Positions 1 through 10,829 are shown, counted from the stretch's first letter. The stretch is DNA of 64,000 bases from Histomonas meleagridis (GCA_020186115.1 WSYJ01000054.1:1-64000); one strand, 5' to 3'. The notes: generated from the letters alone by a model not told the origin. A program made the numbers and translations.

Positions 1-170
1 TTGTTGCGAGCGGAGCGAGCACACTCGGGGGATTGAAGGGGTCTGAGACCTCCGGAGGGGTCCGAAGGGCACCTCCGGGGGTCGAAGACCCCGGAAATCC
101 CCCAGTGAAAAGTAAAGGTTGGGACTGATCACGAGGTCCCGACCGCATTATATACCTACCCGACAGGAAT
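1..170. repeat. GC-rich, hairpin-rich island at the window edge
   Basis: This stretch is far more GC-rich than the rest of the window. It is built from short related words around GGGGTC, GACCCC and CTCCGGAGG. One of them, GGGGTCGAAGACCCC, is a perfect 6-bp-arm hairpin. No open frame of note crosses it. It looks like the end of a dispersed repeat or a structured non-coding element cut by the window edge; which of these cannot be told from one copy. Confidence 0.4.
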
Positions 171-348
171 TGTAAATGGAAATTCCTTACAAATAAATTA
201 CAATGATTTATTTGAGCTTTTTTTGAATGTTAAGAAATAAGTATATCGTTGTCAAGTGCTTATTACAACAAGATTTACATTGTAAATCTGCTTCCTCTTG
301 ATCAAAAATTATTATTATTGTTGCATCTATCCTAATAAGATGCATTAA

Positions 349-492
349 TTTTTTTTTTTCAGTGCGCGTTATAACATTACATAATAAAAAGGCATTAATA
401 GTATTCGGATTTCATTTAGTTTTTTTTTTTTCAGTGCGCGTTATAACATTACATAATAAAAAGGCATTAATAGTATTCGGATTTCATTTAGT
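349..492. repeat. 72-bp tandem duplication
   Basis: Two direct copies (349-420 and 421-492) each begin with a T-run, continue with CAGTGCGCGTTATAACATTA and end in TTCATTTAGT. They are essentially identical, so the duplication is recent. The surrounding 171-676 interval holds no gene that I can support. Confidence 0.85.
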
Positions 493-676
493 CAGGAAAC
501 GTTCAATAAAATAAGTAGACTAACTTTGTCACATACATCGTCATTTCCTATTATTTTCCTAAAAAATAATAAATTAATTTGAATATTCAAAAGTGCATCC
601 ATTGAATCGAACTACAGAGATAAAGAGGTTAAAAAATAAAACAATTTTACTGACAAATTAAAAAATATGGTAGACA

Positions 677-1336
677 TCATTCGTTTTTGATTTCAGGATG
701 TGTGAGAACAATATTTCCAAGATGTGCCATAAGAAAATAATAAACAAAATTTCTTGTAAGAAGTGGTGGAAAAACCAAAAATAGTGTGAAAAGTACAGTT
801 AAAATTAATGCTCCATCTATAACGCAGAGCACTAGCCCGATTAAAGTTGTGATAATGATCAAAACTAAAATATCAATTGCATTTGGTTTAACAAATACTC
901 TATAGATACTAAATAAAATCCTCCAGCCGAAAACATATGGTTTCCATGCTAATGCAACTATTTCTCTAACAGAACGAATTCGATTTGGCGCATTTTCTGG
1001 AAGTATAGGTAAATCAATGCAAAGAGATCTGAGGAGACTGTTGCCACCAATTTTGATAGCAAAACAACCGAGTGGATATAATATCAATAAAAATAAAATT
1101 GTTGGAAATTTTGAATCACAAACAACTTTAAATGAATAGGTAAATAGACATGCTATTGTAACCATAGCGCAATAAAGAGGAAAATTATGAAGATAAAGTG
1201 CACCTTGAATTTGTTCAATAATATAAGAATATGGTTCAAAAACCCTAGTTAAATAATCAACAATGTCATCTTCATGTAGCCCTTCGAGAGGATAACTGTT
1301 ATCTTCAATAAGTGTATTTTCTCTGTTGATTCTCAT
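677..1336 (-). CDS. Multi-span membrane protein, possibly reticulon-homology-like
   Basis: The frame gives about 219 residues from ATG 1336. The frame stays open a few codons upstream, but only through a TTG. It has a soluble N-terminus of about 45 residues, then two hydrophobic segments at roughly residues 50-95. An amphipathic stretch with SVREIVALAWKP follows, then a long hydrophobic hairpin at roughly 150-200. Paired long hairpins separated by a cytosolic loop resemble ER-shaping reticulon-homology or ARL6IP1-type proteins, but I see no diagnostic motif. It is divergent with the next gene, with only 44 bp between the ATGs, so the two must share a promoter region. Confidence 0.6.
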   Translation of the reverse strand: MRINRENTLIEDNSYPLEGLHEDDIVDYLTRVFEPYSYIIEQIQGALYLHNFPLYCAMVTIACLFTYSFKVVCDSKFPTILFLLILYPLGCFAIKIGGNSLLRSLCIDLPILPENAPNRIRSVREIVALAWKPYVFGWRILFSIYRVFVKPNAIDILVLIIITTLIGLVLCVIDGALILTVLFTLFLVFPPLLTRNFVYYFLMAHLGNIVLTHPEIKNE

Positions 1337-1380
1337 TTGTTTTAATTTCAATTGTAATTAATTTTTGAGCACGTTAAAAA

Positions 1381-1938
1381 ATGGAGCCTGTTGTTTTAAA
1401 AGACTTCTCACAAAAACAAGTTTCTTCTCTTAGAACTGCAATATCAGAAGCACAAAATGGATCTGCTCTTGTGTTCACAGTAAATTCCCCTAATTCGCTT
1501 TATATAGGAAATATCCCTCATCAAATTTCAGTAGTTTGGAGATATAGAAACAATGAACAATTATATGTTTTCTCGTCAGGATGTACATTTTTTTCATGGT
1601 TTCATAGTGTTGAAATAATTGTGAATACTGGACTTGTTCTTTTTAATTTTTTACTCGGAAAAATAGATATCAGCTTAACATTCCATGTATTCGACCCTAT
1701 TCTTTTTTGTTCTCAGATAAAAGTGGATGATTTATATCATGAAATTTTAAATTTTCTTAAATCTAAATTTACATCTCATGAAAAAGATAACTTTGAATCA
1801 AATAAATTTTTAAAGTGGAAAGCAAGTGTATTTTTTGAAATGTGCTCAAAGTTTCAAAAATATGGAATTTCAATAAATCAAATTCAACCAAGTGTTCATT
1901 TCGATCCACCTATTACAAATAAACTGAAATCAGATTGA
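1381..1938 (+). CDS. Hypothetical protein, 185 aa
   Basis: This is a complete ATG-to-TGA frame with eukaryotic-looking codon use and no recognised family. The N-terminal third (residues 5-55) looks like a small mixed alpha/beta fold. A hydrophobic stretch at about 60-100 could be buried core or one membrane segment. The C-terminal third is helical and lysine-rich. The ATG lies 44 bp from that of the divergent membrane-protein gene, so the 5' UTR must be very short. I assign no function. Confidence 0.6.
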   Translation: MEPVVLKDFSQKQVSSLRTAISEAQNGSALVFTVNSPNSLYIGNIPHQISVVWRYRNNEQLYVFSSGCTFFSWFHSVEIIVNTGLVLFNFLLGKIDISLTFHVFDPILFCSQIKVDDLYHEILNFLKSKFTSHEKDNFESNKFLKWKASVFFEMCSKFQKYGISINQIQPSVHFDPPITNKLKSD

Positions 1939-3454
1939 AAGTTATTTTATAAAATTGATTTTTTTTTTAATAATTCAATTTATTTTAATAACTCTATGTT
2001 ATTTTAATAACATATGTATATACATAACATATGAAACAATCTTTGTATTCTATGATCATATAGAATTATTTGAAAGAAAGAATTAGAATTTCTTCATAGA
2101 CATTTTTAATATTAAATATGGTGTCGCATATGTGATAAACCTTCGGTGCTTCATGAATTCTCTTCAAATCTTTCGAACCGTTGAGTTCTCTTCAGCCATG
2201 GCTGTGCTTGATGAATGGATAATTCGTCTTCAAGAAGTAATATGTACAGGGGGTGAGTACACATCTAAATAAAAAAGTTCATCTTTTTCCACATTTTCTA
2301 TACCCTAAATAAACGGTTTTCCATACACAATACTATGCTCATGAATTTAGTTTCATGTCTTTTGCAAGTTGCCTCTAAATATATGGATTAATCCATCAGT
2401 TATTGAAAATGGCAAGAGTTTATCTGTCACAAAAATGAATGAAGATTTGATTGCCAAACAACTTTTGGATGAACCATTGGAGACAATCTTTGATGTTTGT
2501 ACATAATTAAATAATTCCTTTTCTTCATTTATAATATTAATATTCAAAATTTGAACATGCTAGATAGCATTCATTTTAAGAACTCTACCCTCTCCCTTTG
2601 GTACAAAACTTATTAACCATACTTTTTCAATAAAACATATGAAAGTGCTCAGTGATTTTGCCAAATTCACGAATGAACTTTGAGGAACAATCTCAATCAA
2701 ATTATACAGATGGAAATGAACTTAAAACTCACTTGCAGCGTTTAGCGAAAAAAAATGGTTCATATTATAAGTATAAGTTTCATATTATACTTAAAAGATT
2801 GGTCAATCGCATATTATTTGATGAAAATATATATTGAAATCATAAGCAAATATAAGCATGGTAAAAATTTGATTTGTAACGTAAGGGAACAAATCAATGT
2901 ATAACAAGGGTGGTCCAAAAGTCTATACATCTCTCTTTTTCAAAAATACAAAAAGATATTTTAATAAAAAATTAATATTATATAATAGTCATGGATTTTT
3001 GAAGAGCAAATTGTTGCCATAAATCTCCTTTAATTCTTTTGTTACTTGACTATGTGTGAGACCAATTTTTGCTGTAAAAAGAAATAAAATGTATTGTAAT
3101 TTGAAATTCAGTTATTTATTTTTTTAATATTATCATCAAATATACAGCCGCGGTAATGAAAGACCTTGATGATCTGTTAAATTTCTTAAACTATCAAATA
3201 AATAACGACATGATCAAACAATAGAAAAAAGGTCAACTTGAACACTTTCAATATTGAATATGTCATATTTTAACTCATTCGAGATAATCACGTTACATAA
3301 TTCAAATCGATTAATTTTTTATATAAATTATTATATGCGAACAAATACTTTCGTTTCCTAAAAGTGTCGACACTTATATCGATTCGATGTCATTTAAATT
3401 TTTATTTAATTTTTGTGAATAAATAATTTTTTTTTATTAAACCAATTTCAAATT
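1939..3454. other. Gene-free stretch with one transposon-end-like segment
   Basis: Only short, unsupported frames occur here. The recognisable content is a mariner-like terminal segment at about 2908-2990, described separately, and small AT palindromes near 1990-2035. The rest shows no coding signal or RNA gene that I can support. Confidence 0.5.
2908..2990 (+). repeat. Mariner-like terminal segment, copy 1
   Basis: The segment starts GGGTGGTCCAAAAGTC and continues with TACATC, a shared GATATTTTAATAAAA block and TATTATATAATAGT. The same blocks in the same order occur at 32160-32260. GGTGGTCCAAAAGTCTTTACA-type words are typical of mariner terminal inverted repeats. No transposase is attached, so this is either a solo end or the end of a deleted copy. 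Confidence 0.5.
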
Positions 3455-5983
3455 TCAGTGCCGTGCGACTTTAATTTTGAATTCTCCTCTTTTCACAGGC
3501 CTTTGGTTATCGCCCTGTTGTTTCGGGTTCGCTTTTGGCGTGAATCTTTTTAAGGGGTCATCGAAGTCGTTGTTAAATCCGATCACTGTCATTCCTTGTA
3601 TTGGTTTCTTTTTATGCTCTTCGTCATCTAATCCCAAATCTTCATCGTCATCTATTTCATTATTATTAACCAAAGGCTGTGGCATAAAACCATTTCTACC
3701 GAAATCTTTTGGATCATAACCATATTGATTAATTAATGAACGAGGCATATTATTATCATCATTATATAAGAAATTTTGAGTTTCCATTGTATTTTGCATT
3801 TGTGGCTGATAGAATTGGGTATTATTACCTAATGTTATATTAGGAGGAGGAGGCAAAATTGTAGTATTATTATTCATATAAATATTTGGAGGTGGCGGCA
3901 AACCGTTTTCGGTTAACTCTATCGTTGGAGGCATAATTAAGTTCATGTTTTGGGGGGGTGGCGGCAAACCGTTTTCGGTTAGTTCTAACGTCGGAGGTAA
4001 TAATACGTTTGCCGATTGTTTTCGCGTTCGATTCTCTATTTCATCCATTGTTGGATCATTAAACAAATCTTCTTCTTCTTCATTTGCATCCGCAAATTTG
4101 ATGGTCTCTGGTGGCGGAATTATTTGAGGTTTACCATATGTAACTTGATCAAAATCATCAGAGAAATTCTTTGTAATAATTTTCTCGACTTTTGATAATT
4201 GCGCGAAAATATTTTTCGGCCATTTCATTTGAAGTTTCGGTCCTCTATCGATTAAGTTATGGAAGAAATATTCGATAGTTTCGAATTTACTTGCGCCCAT
4301 AAAATCGAATTCAAGTTTTGTTATACGTCTATTATCTAATAAAGCGTTCGATAAATCTTTAATTGATTGATCATCTAATAGCAAACCATTAATTGATAAA
4401 CTTATTAAAGATTTATTTTCTTTAATTGTTTCGATTAATTTTTGAGCTTCTTGTCGAGTTAATGTATTTGCATCACCAGCATTAATAATTAATTCTTTGA
4501 TTTTTCGTGTTTTCTTTATGAAGTTTAATAAATATTGAAATCCACTCTTTAATTCACGTTGATAACAATCACTCATATTCAGTTTAACTAAATTCGGACA
4601 TTTGTTAAACCAATTAATTAATCGTTGATCTAATGGATTTGATATCCATTCGAATTCAGTTAATGAAGGATTAATTTCATTACTAATTTTGTCATAAAAT
4701 ATCTTCCAATTGTTCGCATGGAAATGAATGTTAGAGAATGATAAACAATATGACTTATTCTTCGGATTATGTTTGATTAATTGTTGGAAGATTTCTAAGA
4801 AAATATCAAATTCCCATTCAACATTACGTAATATAATATGTGTTAATGTTCCGGGTAATTCATCATATTCTTGAAAACTCATTCGTGCATTGTTGGAGGA
4901 TAAATCTAAATATTCAACTTTCTTAACACTACATTTGTTTAACGCAACTAATGCTGATGCGATTTCGATTCCACATTTTTCTAGTTTTAATGTTTTGACA
5001 TTGGAACATAATGGAAATAACATCGAACATGAAATACATTCCGTGTTAGACAAATCTAAATACTCTAAATCTCGAAAGTTTTTGACTGTGATTAAGTTCT
5101 TAAATAACTTTTTGCTCATCTTTAAATTTAAACATTTGTCAATTTGTAATGTGTTAAGTTTTTGCTCATTAATGATCTTGGAAATACCAATAACACTATT
5201 AAGTTCAAGTGGAAAACCTAAAAATCGAAGGGTTCGAATTGATGATGGTGGAGTACGTTGAAATGATGGTGCAATAATGGATAAATCGCCAGTAATTCGC
5301 TTGCAAAAACGCATTTCTACAATTGTCGTGTTGCGTTTGAGCACTGTTTGAAGTGCTTGACATAAATCATTATCAACTTCAATATCAAAAACTAAAATGT
5401 TACATGTTGGAAGCACAACTAAACAATTGAGAAATTGCTCAAAATGGCCAAAAAAGGATTGGAATTTCGATACATAAAGTTCAGATGGTTTATCTTCAAA
5501 ATAACACCGAAGTAAATTGGCTTCATTGTGACTAATAGGAATGTTGGATGTAAGACAGATGGATATAAATCGAACCCCTGGATTGCCTTGAATACCTGCC
5601 GGTGGTGTATCATTTAATTCAAACATTGGCAGTTCATTTGGAATCATTAAAGTCATAAGGGACTTACGAATTTCACACGCAATTTCAAGAGCGTTTTGAT
5701 GTTGGATAGAAAACTTATCATTAGGAAAATCAAATAATAACGTATCATTATTAAGAGAAACACCAAATAATTGGAAGTAATCATAACGTTTGATTATCTT
5801 GAGCTTCTTGGTAAATTTATGCTTCTTGATTATATATAATGATACATCAGTTGCATAAAGAATCTTTTTGGATTTTTTCTTCTTAGGAACTAGAATAAGA
5901 ACAGTTTGACAAACAACAGGTTTTTCAACTAATGGATCTATAATTTTGTTGATATGATAGAGAAGGTCTTGATCAAATTCCAT
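3455..5983 (-). CDS. CARMIL-like PH plus leucine-rich-repeat protein with polyproline tail
   Basis: 842 residues. Residues 1-120 are rich in beta strands and look like a PH domain, including KKKKSKKILYATDVSLYIIK. Residues about 150-640 are irregular leucine-rich repeats of the ribonuclease-inhibitor kind; LEYLDLSNTE and VEYLDLSSNN are clear units. The tail from about 680 is acidic and then proline-rich, with LTENGLPPPP occurring twice and PPPPN runs, followed by a basic C-terminus. PH, LRR and proline-rich tail in this order is the CARMIL arrangement; CARMIL proteins regulate actin capping protein at membranes. Polyproline runs would suit SH3 or profilin binding. A paralogue with the same front half lies at 61199-63622. 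Confidence 0.8.
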   Translation of the reverse strand: MEFDQDLLYHINKIIDPLVEKPVVCQTVLILVPKKKKSKKILYATDVSLYIIKKHKFTKKLKIIKRYDYFQLFGVSLNNDTLLFDFPNDKFSIQHQNALEIACEIRKSLMTLMIPNELPMFELNDTPPAGIQGNPGVRFISICLTSNIPISHNEANLLRCYFEDKPSELYVSKFQSFFGHFEQFLNCLVVLPTCNILVFDIEVDNDLCQALQTVLKRNTTIVEMRFCKRITGDLSIIAPSFQRTPPSSIRTLRFLGFPLELNSVIGISKIINEQKLNTLQIDKCLNLKMSKKLFKNLITVKNFRDLEYLDLSNTECISCSMLFPLCSNVKTLKLEKCGIEIASALVALNKCSVKKVEYLDLSSNNARMSFQEYDELPGTLTHIILRNVEWEFDIFLEIFQQLIKHNPKNKSYCLSFSNIHFHANNWKIFYDKISNEINPSLTEFEWISNPLDQRLINWFNKCPNLVKLNMSDCYQRELKSGFQYLLNFIKKTRKIKELIINAGDANTLTRQEAQKLIETIKENKSLISLSINGLLLDDQSIKDLSNALLDNRRITKLEFDFMGASKFETIEYFFHNLIDRGPKLQMKWPKNIFAQLSKVEKIITKNFSDDFDQVTYGKPQIIPPPETIKFADANEEEEDLFNDPTMDEIENRTRKQSANVLLPPTLELTENGLPPPPQNMNLIMPPTIELTENGLPPPPNIYMNNNTTILPPPPNITLGNNTQFYQPQMQNTMETQNFLYNDDNNMPRSLINQYGYDPKDFGRNGFMPQPLVNNNEIDDDEDLGLDDEEHKKKPIQGMTVIGFNNDFDDPLKRFTPKANPKQQGDNQRPVKRGEFKIKVARH

Positions 5984-6404
5984 TTGAACAATAACACGCT
6001 GATTAGAATTTGAATTATGTAAAATTTATAATGCTCTCAAATATGTGTCACTTTTTGTTATCCGGAAATAGGCTTTTCAAAAAGCGATCTGTTCTAAATT
6101 TGGTTGTTCGATTTCATATAATGATATAATATAAGAGAAACATCAAAGCATAGAATTTGTTTCTATGTCGATGTTAAAGGTTTTTTAATCATTTTTTTCG
6201 TATTTTTTCTCAAATCAGATAATCTTAAATTAATATCAAATATTGACATTTTTTAAGTTTCAAATTTTTTATTGCTTTTATTGAGTATACATTTGGAAAA
6301 AGCATATAATATTGTGATTATAAACGAAGCTTTCGTTCTTGAGCTGTAAAAAGACCGTTTACAATAATTGAACTAACCTGTTCAATTCACACACTGTTCG
6401 AAAA
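5984..6404. other. Intergenic region with a possible promoter motif
   Basis: No gene is visible in about 420 bp. CACTTTTT occurs at 6049-6056, about 65 bp upstream of the CARMIL-like gene, which reads to the left. The same word sits near other gene starts in this window. Confidence 0.35.
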
Positions 6405-6650
6405 ATGAGCAATGGAACAAAAGCTGTATCAAATTCACCTATGGCATCTCGAAAGTTAAAAATGATGGATTCCCTACAAGAACAACCTCGAGTTATCAAA
6501 AAGAAAATACCTATTTCGGTCATGAAAACAATTCCTAAAACACAAAAAAAAGAGAAAAGGCCATATATTGACTCAACACTAGCTAACACAATTCTAGTTT
6601 TATTGTTTTCCATATTGTTGTTTTATTTGGCTTATTTCTATTTGGTTTAA
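6405..6650 (+). CDS. Small tail-anchored membrane protein, 81 aa
   Basis: The basic, serine-rich N-terminus (residues 1-55) carries several lysines and ends KKEKRP. It is followed by a single hydrophobic helix (about 60-80), ending two residues before the stop. This is the architecture of a tail-anchored ER protein. Size and layout would suit a Sec61-beta-type translocon subunit, but the conserved proline before the helix and its usual helix residues are not clearly present, so I leave it unnamed. An 84-aa frame on the other strand is probably its shadow. Confidence 0.55.
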   Translation: MSNGTKAVSNSPMASRKLKMMDSLQEQPRVIKKKIPISVMKTIPKTQKKEKRPYIDSTLANTILVLLFSILLFYLAYFYLV

Positions 6651-6836
6651 ATTTGGAATGATCAAAATTTTCATGAAATTAATAAAGTGTACTTGTAGTT
6701 TAATACAGTAAGTTCTTATAAATCAGTAATTATTGTTTTTTCTTTAACATAATTTAAGCCAATGTGTTGTAACCATAAAATTATTTTTATTGAAAGAAAT
6801 ACCTTAAATTATGTTTAAATTTGATCTAAATTTCTA

Positions 6837-7332
6837 CCAATGAGAATCTAAAACCAAATATGACTGATTTCACTAATCCTCACATGTAAGATTTAAAGAG
6901 TTGTTGTTACTAATTTTTACTTAATTGATTTGTGTGGGATTCTTTCGGTGAGTGACATTTTTAAAATCTATATTTACAAAGCATCTGATTACACACTTTT
7001 ACGCTAATCTGGGATAATTTATCAAATACCATTTAACAACAAGTAAATGTAATGTAGCTTGGTGGGAAAATAAAGAAATCATTCATTTAAGTGAACATAA
7101 ATCTCCAATTAAAATTAATTTTTTCGTTTTGTAAAAATGAATAACAAAATTGATATTATTTATATAAATGATATAAGAAATGTAATTTTGCATTCTAATA
7201 GATTTTAAAAATGTCACTCACCGAAAGAATCCCACACAAATCAATTAAGTAAAAATTAGTAACAACAACTCTTTAAATCTTACATGTGAGGATTAGTGAA
7301 ATCAGTTATATTTGGTTTTAGATTCTCATTGG
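6837..7332. mobile_element. Foldback/MITE-like element with 135-bp inverted repeats
   Basis: The left arm (6837-6971) and the reverse complement of the right arm (7198-7332) match over 135 bp with one mismatch that I can see. The ends read CCAATGAGAATCTAAAACC. The 226-bp centre codes for nothing. Near-identical arms imply recent formation or homogenisation. I could not find a convincing target-site duplication, so superfamily and insertion mode are open. Confidence 0.85.
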
Positions 7333-7531
7333 AAGATTAATATAAAATTTTTTATACTGATATCATACGATTAAACATATCAAATGTATTCTGGTGATGA
7401 CTTTTTTCAATCTTATTTTTAAGTTCGTATAAGAAAATATATAAATGTTAGACTAATTTACCTCAAGTGGAGAACTGACGATAGAGTTTTTTGAATAGTT
7501 TATCGAAAAAAAGGAGTTTTATTTTGTTCTG

Positions 7532-8125
7532 ATGATTTTCAACTTCTTTTTTGTTTTGTCAATACAAAGGAAGTCATTTCATGTTGTTCATGTACAAAAG
7601 TATAGCGAACTTCCTTTTCCTGGAAGAGTTATAACTTTACCCGGAAATGAACCAGATTCATTGGTTTGTGTTGTTCCAGATAAAACATATGCAAAGCCAA
7701 ACAAAAACTACAATTCAACAAATATTTTCAAGGGGTTAGAAGGAAAATGTCATCGAATTCTTTTCTTGCCGAATTCATTATTATTCTGTTTCAAGGGCAG
7801 ATCGAATTTCAATCAAAAAAACATTGGCGATTTTTCTCATTTTGAACTTAAAGATCATTATCTATATCATTATACAAAAGATGGAGATCAATGCGAAGAT
7901 AATCCCAATATAACATGGAGTTTAAAGGGACGAATCGAGTGTGATCCAACAGTTCCGCTTGGTTCTGTTTCTATATCTTCGTTTTGGAATATATCACTTT
8001 GTACAATTGGCGCTTCAATTAAATCACGCGAAGCTTGTGCCATTCCTGAACTAAATTCTCAAGAACACAGAATGATTAAATGCATAAGCAAACAGGTATA
8101 TGAAAAGGAGAGGCCCAAAAAGTGA
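7532..8125 (+). CDS. Secreted cysteine-rich protein with MRH-like domain
   Basis: 197 residues. The first 12 or so are strongly hydrophobic (MIFNFFFVLSI) and read as a signal peptide. Later come regularly spaced cysteines and the segments GKCHRILF, LLFCFKGR, YLYHYTKDGDQCEDNPNITW, GRIECDP and SLCTIGA. Paired cysteines around GDQC...TW...C and an aromatic-rich strand resemble the mannose-6-phosphate-receptor-homology fold found in OS-9, glucosidase II beta and related ER lectins. I cannot confirm the sugar-binding residues. The signal is clear; the fold assignment is tentative. Confidence 0.55.
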   Translation: MIFNFFFVLSIQRKSFHVVHVQKYSELPFPGRVITLPGNEPDSLVCVVPDKTYAKPNKNYNSTNIFKGLEGKCHRILFLPNSLLFCFKGRSNFNQKNIGDFSHFELKDHYLYHYTKDGDQCEDNPNITWSLKGRIECDPTVPLGSVSISSFWNISLCTIGASIKSREACAIPELNSQEHRMIKCISKQVYEKERPKK

Positions 8126-8409
8126 TCCAGATGAAACTTTCAAAATAAATGTTTTTAAATATTTTTCTTTTTTCTTATTTATTTTTTGACTGATTATAAA
8201 TCTGAAAAATTTTATATTTTTGAATGTTTTATAGTAACTTTATATTATTTACATTATGTCTTTTATTTATATTCGATGTTTGAATTTTTTGTAATTTAAA
8301 AGTTTAAGCTTCAAGTACCTTATTTTTCTAACTTTGATACCACTTATTTATTATATAAAACAAAAAAGCATACACATATAGAAGCTTAATAATAAATTTG
8401 TGGAAAATA

Positions 8410-9294
8410 GCACGTGCAAATGATTGGAAACTTTTAATTCAACGAGCTGAACAATGAACGAATATCGATATCCATTAAAGACAATGATGTTGAAGCCAAT
8501 ATTTTGATAAAAACCTGCGCATTTTTGAGTGGTGTATGTTTTTATGTAATGAGCCAACGCTTGTCGCGTTTCATAGCGCAATGAATTGTTTTAAATATTT
8601 CTTCTCGAGTTGGATTCCGATTTAACAAATGTATCACGTAACAATTTTAATGTTACATTTTTGCAGGGGACATTTGAACATAATAAAAATCTATTAAATG
8701 CTTCTGCAAGAATGGATTCTATATCAATGTTATTAGTCCAGAATAAACAAAATATTAATGCATGCGATGAAAACGAAGAAACTGCATTACATGTAATCAT
8801 CTTAATATTAATATAAATTGATGCAATTGTTTGTGAAGCAGCACAATATTAATGTAAATTCAAGAGATAAATTTAATTGATTCATTTTTTTTTGAACTCC
8901 ACCATCATTTCTCATCACAAGAAGGTTATTCTAAAGCTATAAAAATTATAAACATGAAAGGAGTTTAAAAGTATTTTTATTTTATAAATTTTGAACTCCA
9001 CTTCGATATGCTACCCAACATAGTCAATCACAATTTGTTAGATTCATTTTAGTTCATGATGATATAGACATTAATTGTAGGAATAATGAAGGATGTACAC
9101 CATTGCAATTGGCGAATTGTTTAGATATCATAAAAATATTACTGAGTTATGATAGAATAGATGTTAGTTTGTGTAACGATATGGAATTCGTCTTTAAATC
9201 ATTGGCCTCCTTTACATATGGCCATAACTTTGAAATTACTGAATTGATAAAAGAGCATGGCATGAAAAACGATTCTAATTTATTTATTTTGTAA
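8410..9294 (+). pseudogene. Decayed DUF3447/ankyrin gene
   Basis: Fragments in changing frames match the order of the intact-looking gene at 13473. They include a segment like VEANILIKTCAFLSG and PTLVAFHSAMNCFKYFF (compare DFAAFFSAIKCFKYLL there). Ankyrin pieces follow: an open stretch at 8610-8816, one near 8896, and a clean run from about 8995 to the stop at 9294 with TPLRYATQHSQ, GCTPLQLAN and IKILLSYDRID. Stops and frame changes between pieces make this a pseudogene. It is the same family as the cassette array 4 kb downstream. Confidence 0.7.
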
Positions 9295-10277
9295 AATAAA
9301 ATTTTGCACACAATTAATGAGTCTAATGTATTGTTTTTATAATTACTAAAGACTATAAATGTAATTTATCAGATTTTTTTTTTATGTGATTCAATGAATC
9401 AGAATCATAAATCCAAAATATGGATCCAATGGTGCCTCTAATTAAATTCATTAGATCTATTTATTTTTTTCATCAAGATTTTTCAATATATATCAAAATC
9501 ATGTTAATTCTTTTTGACATATTGATAATATAGTTTTGTACTGCATTTCATTTTTTGCCATTAGAATGTCTTTACATTGTTTGTTTTGTTGCAAATATAA
9601 TGTTATTAATTTTAACCAATAAAATAGAGTTTTCTTTAAAGAAGAGTCTAATCAAATCCATACAAATTTTGTGTGCATATTCAAAAAGTTCAAGACCACA
9701 AATAATCGATTTTTTATGACCACGGATTAACCTGCCAGTCAAAAAGTGTTCGTTTTGAATTGAATATTCCATAAAGCACATGTAAAAAATGACACCATTG
9801 AAATCATCATTCAATTTGTTTAACAAAAATAAAATTCGATTTTCTTCCTATCACACGAATTAATTGGAGCATAAAGAATATTTGATTTTATTTATACTTC
9901 ATACTCCATGGAACCAGTTGGAAATTTCTCAAAATTTGATACTTCTTCCAAAAAAAGAAAAAATAAAAAACGTTGATGTTTATAACTGCCAACAAAAAAA
10001 CGATTAAATCAGAAATTTTACGTTACCCTAAGGAAATCAGGGAACTTTTTCTTGGTTTAATCGGTCCGAATGCATTGAAAATTTTGATGGTTTTTTTTGT
10101 TGTTTTGAAAAGCTTGAAAACATGATTTTAGCAGTATAACACTCATGTTTTCCCTTTATCTTATTCGTTAAAAAGGTTTGCTTGATAGAAAATTTCGATT
10201 GCAAGAGAAAAATTGGTACAGCTTAAATTTATTCATTGAAATAAAGAACTCATATGTGTGAATTCATGTATTTCATT
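9295..10277. other. Gene-free stretch
   Basis: Nearly 1 kb of AT-rich sequence between the ankyrin pseudogene and the MYB gene. An 84-aa frame on the minus strand (9572-9826) shows no recognisable domain or composition, and I do not support it as a gene. I see no RNA gene or repeat here. Confidence 0.4.
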
Positions 10278-10829
10278 TCAAACAGGTTCAGGTATGTGAT
10301 TCAACAAGTTAGTAATTTCCAAAAATGCTAAAGGATCAATCGGCTGAAATGGTTGATCATAATTGGGTTTTGGATCTTCAGTAGTAATTGTTTGTTTTTC
10401 CATGTCTTTTTTAAGTTGTGTATTTGCTGAAAATTTGGTGATTAGTCTTGCACAATAGAAAAAATCTTCTTCTGAGTTCTCATTTAGCCTTAATGACCTT
10501 ACTTTTCTGATAACAGAATTCCATCTGTTCCTTACGTTGTCTAAAGTTCTGTCCTTTAGGAACTTACAAAGTATTGACCATTTCGATCCATATTCATTAT
10601 ATTTTAAAAATAAGATTCTGTCTTCTTCAGGTGTCCAAGGGGAACGATTTACTGTTGGGGATAGATAAAATTTCCATCTTTCTCTGCATTGTCTCGCTGT
10701 TCTTGTTTTCACCAATGAACTAATGAGTTCCCAATTCTTTGTACCATTCTCTTGGACAAGTTGGATAAGTTTCTGATCTTCTTCGTATGTAAAAATTTTC
10801 CTTCTTTTCTTGTTTTCGTTGGATGACAT
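10278..10829 (-). CDS. Two-repeat (R2R3-type) MYB DNA-binding protein
   Basis: 183 residues. Repeat one (about 9-58) contains FTYEEDQKLIQLVQENGTKNW and ends ARQCRERWKFYL. Repeat two (about 62-110) contains SPWTPEEDRILF, GSKWSILCKFLK and NVRNRWNSV. The spaced tryptophan-type residues, partly replaced by F at the start of repeat one, are those of c-Myb-like helix-turn-helix repeats. The C-terminal 70 residues are unstructured. Trichomonads carry many such small MYBs; in T. vaginalis members of this group bind core promoter motifs. A regulatory role here is inferred from the family. Confidence 0.92.
   Translation of the reverse strand: MSSNENKKRRKIFTYEEDQKLIQLVQENGTKNWELISSLVKTRTARQCRERWKFYLSPTVNRSPWTPEEDRILFLKYNEYGSKWSILCKFLKDRTLDNVRNRWNSVIRKVRSLRLNENSEEDFFYCARLITKFSANTQLKKDMEKQTITTEDPKPNYDQPFQPIDPLAFLEITNLLNHIPEPV

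Noticed and set aside
349-492. CRISPR-like repeat
   Set aside because: Only two direct copies with no unique spacers, in a eukaryotic genome; a simple tandem duplication.
2353-2547. 64-aa minus-strand frame
   Set aside because: No domain, no plausible neighbours and a length expected by chance.
6359-6613. 84-aa frame opposite the tail-anchored protein
   Set aside because: It overlaps a better-supported frame on the other strand; its hydrophobicity mirrors that gene.
6405-6650. Firm assignment as Sec61-beta
   Set aside because: Only size and tail anchor fit; the family's conserved residues are not clearly visible.
6837-7332. Target-site duplication for the foldback element
   Set aside because: The bases outside the CCAATGAG ends do not match for more than one or two positions.
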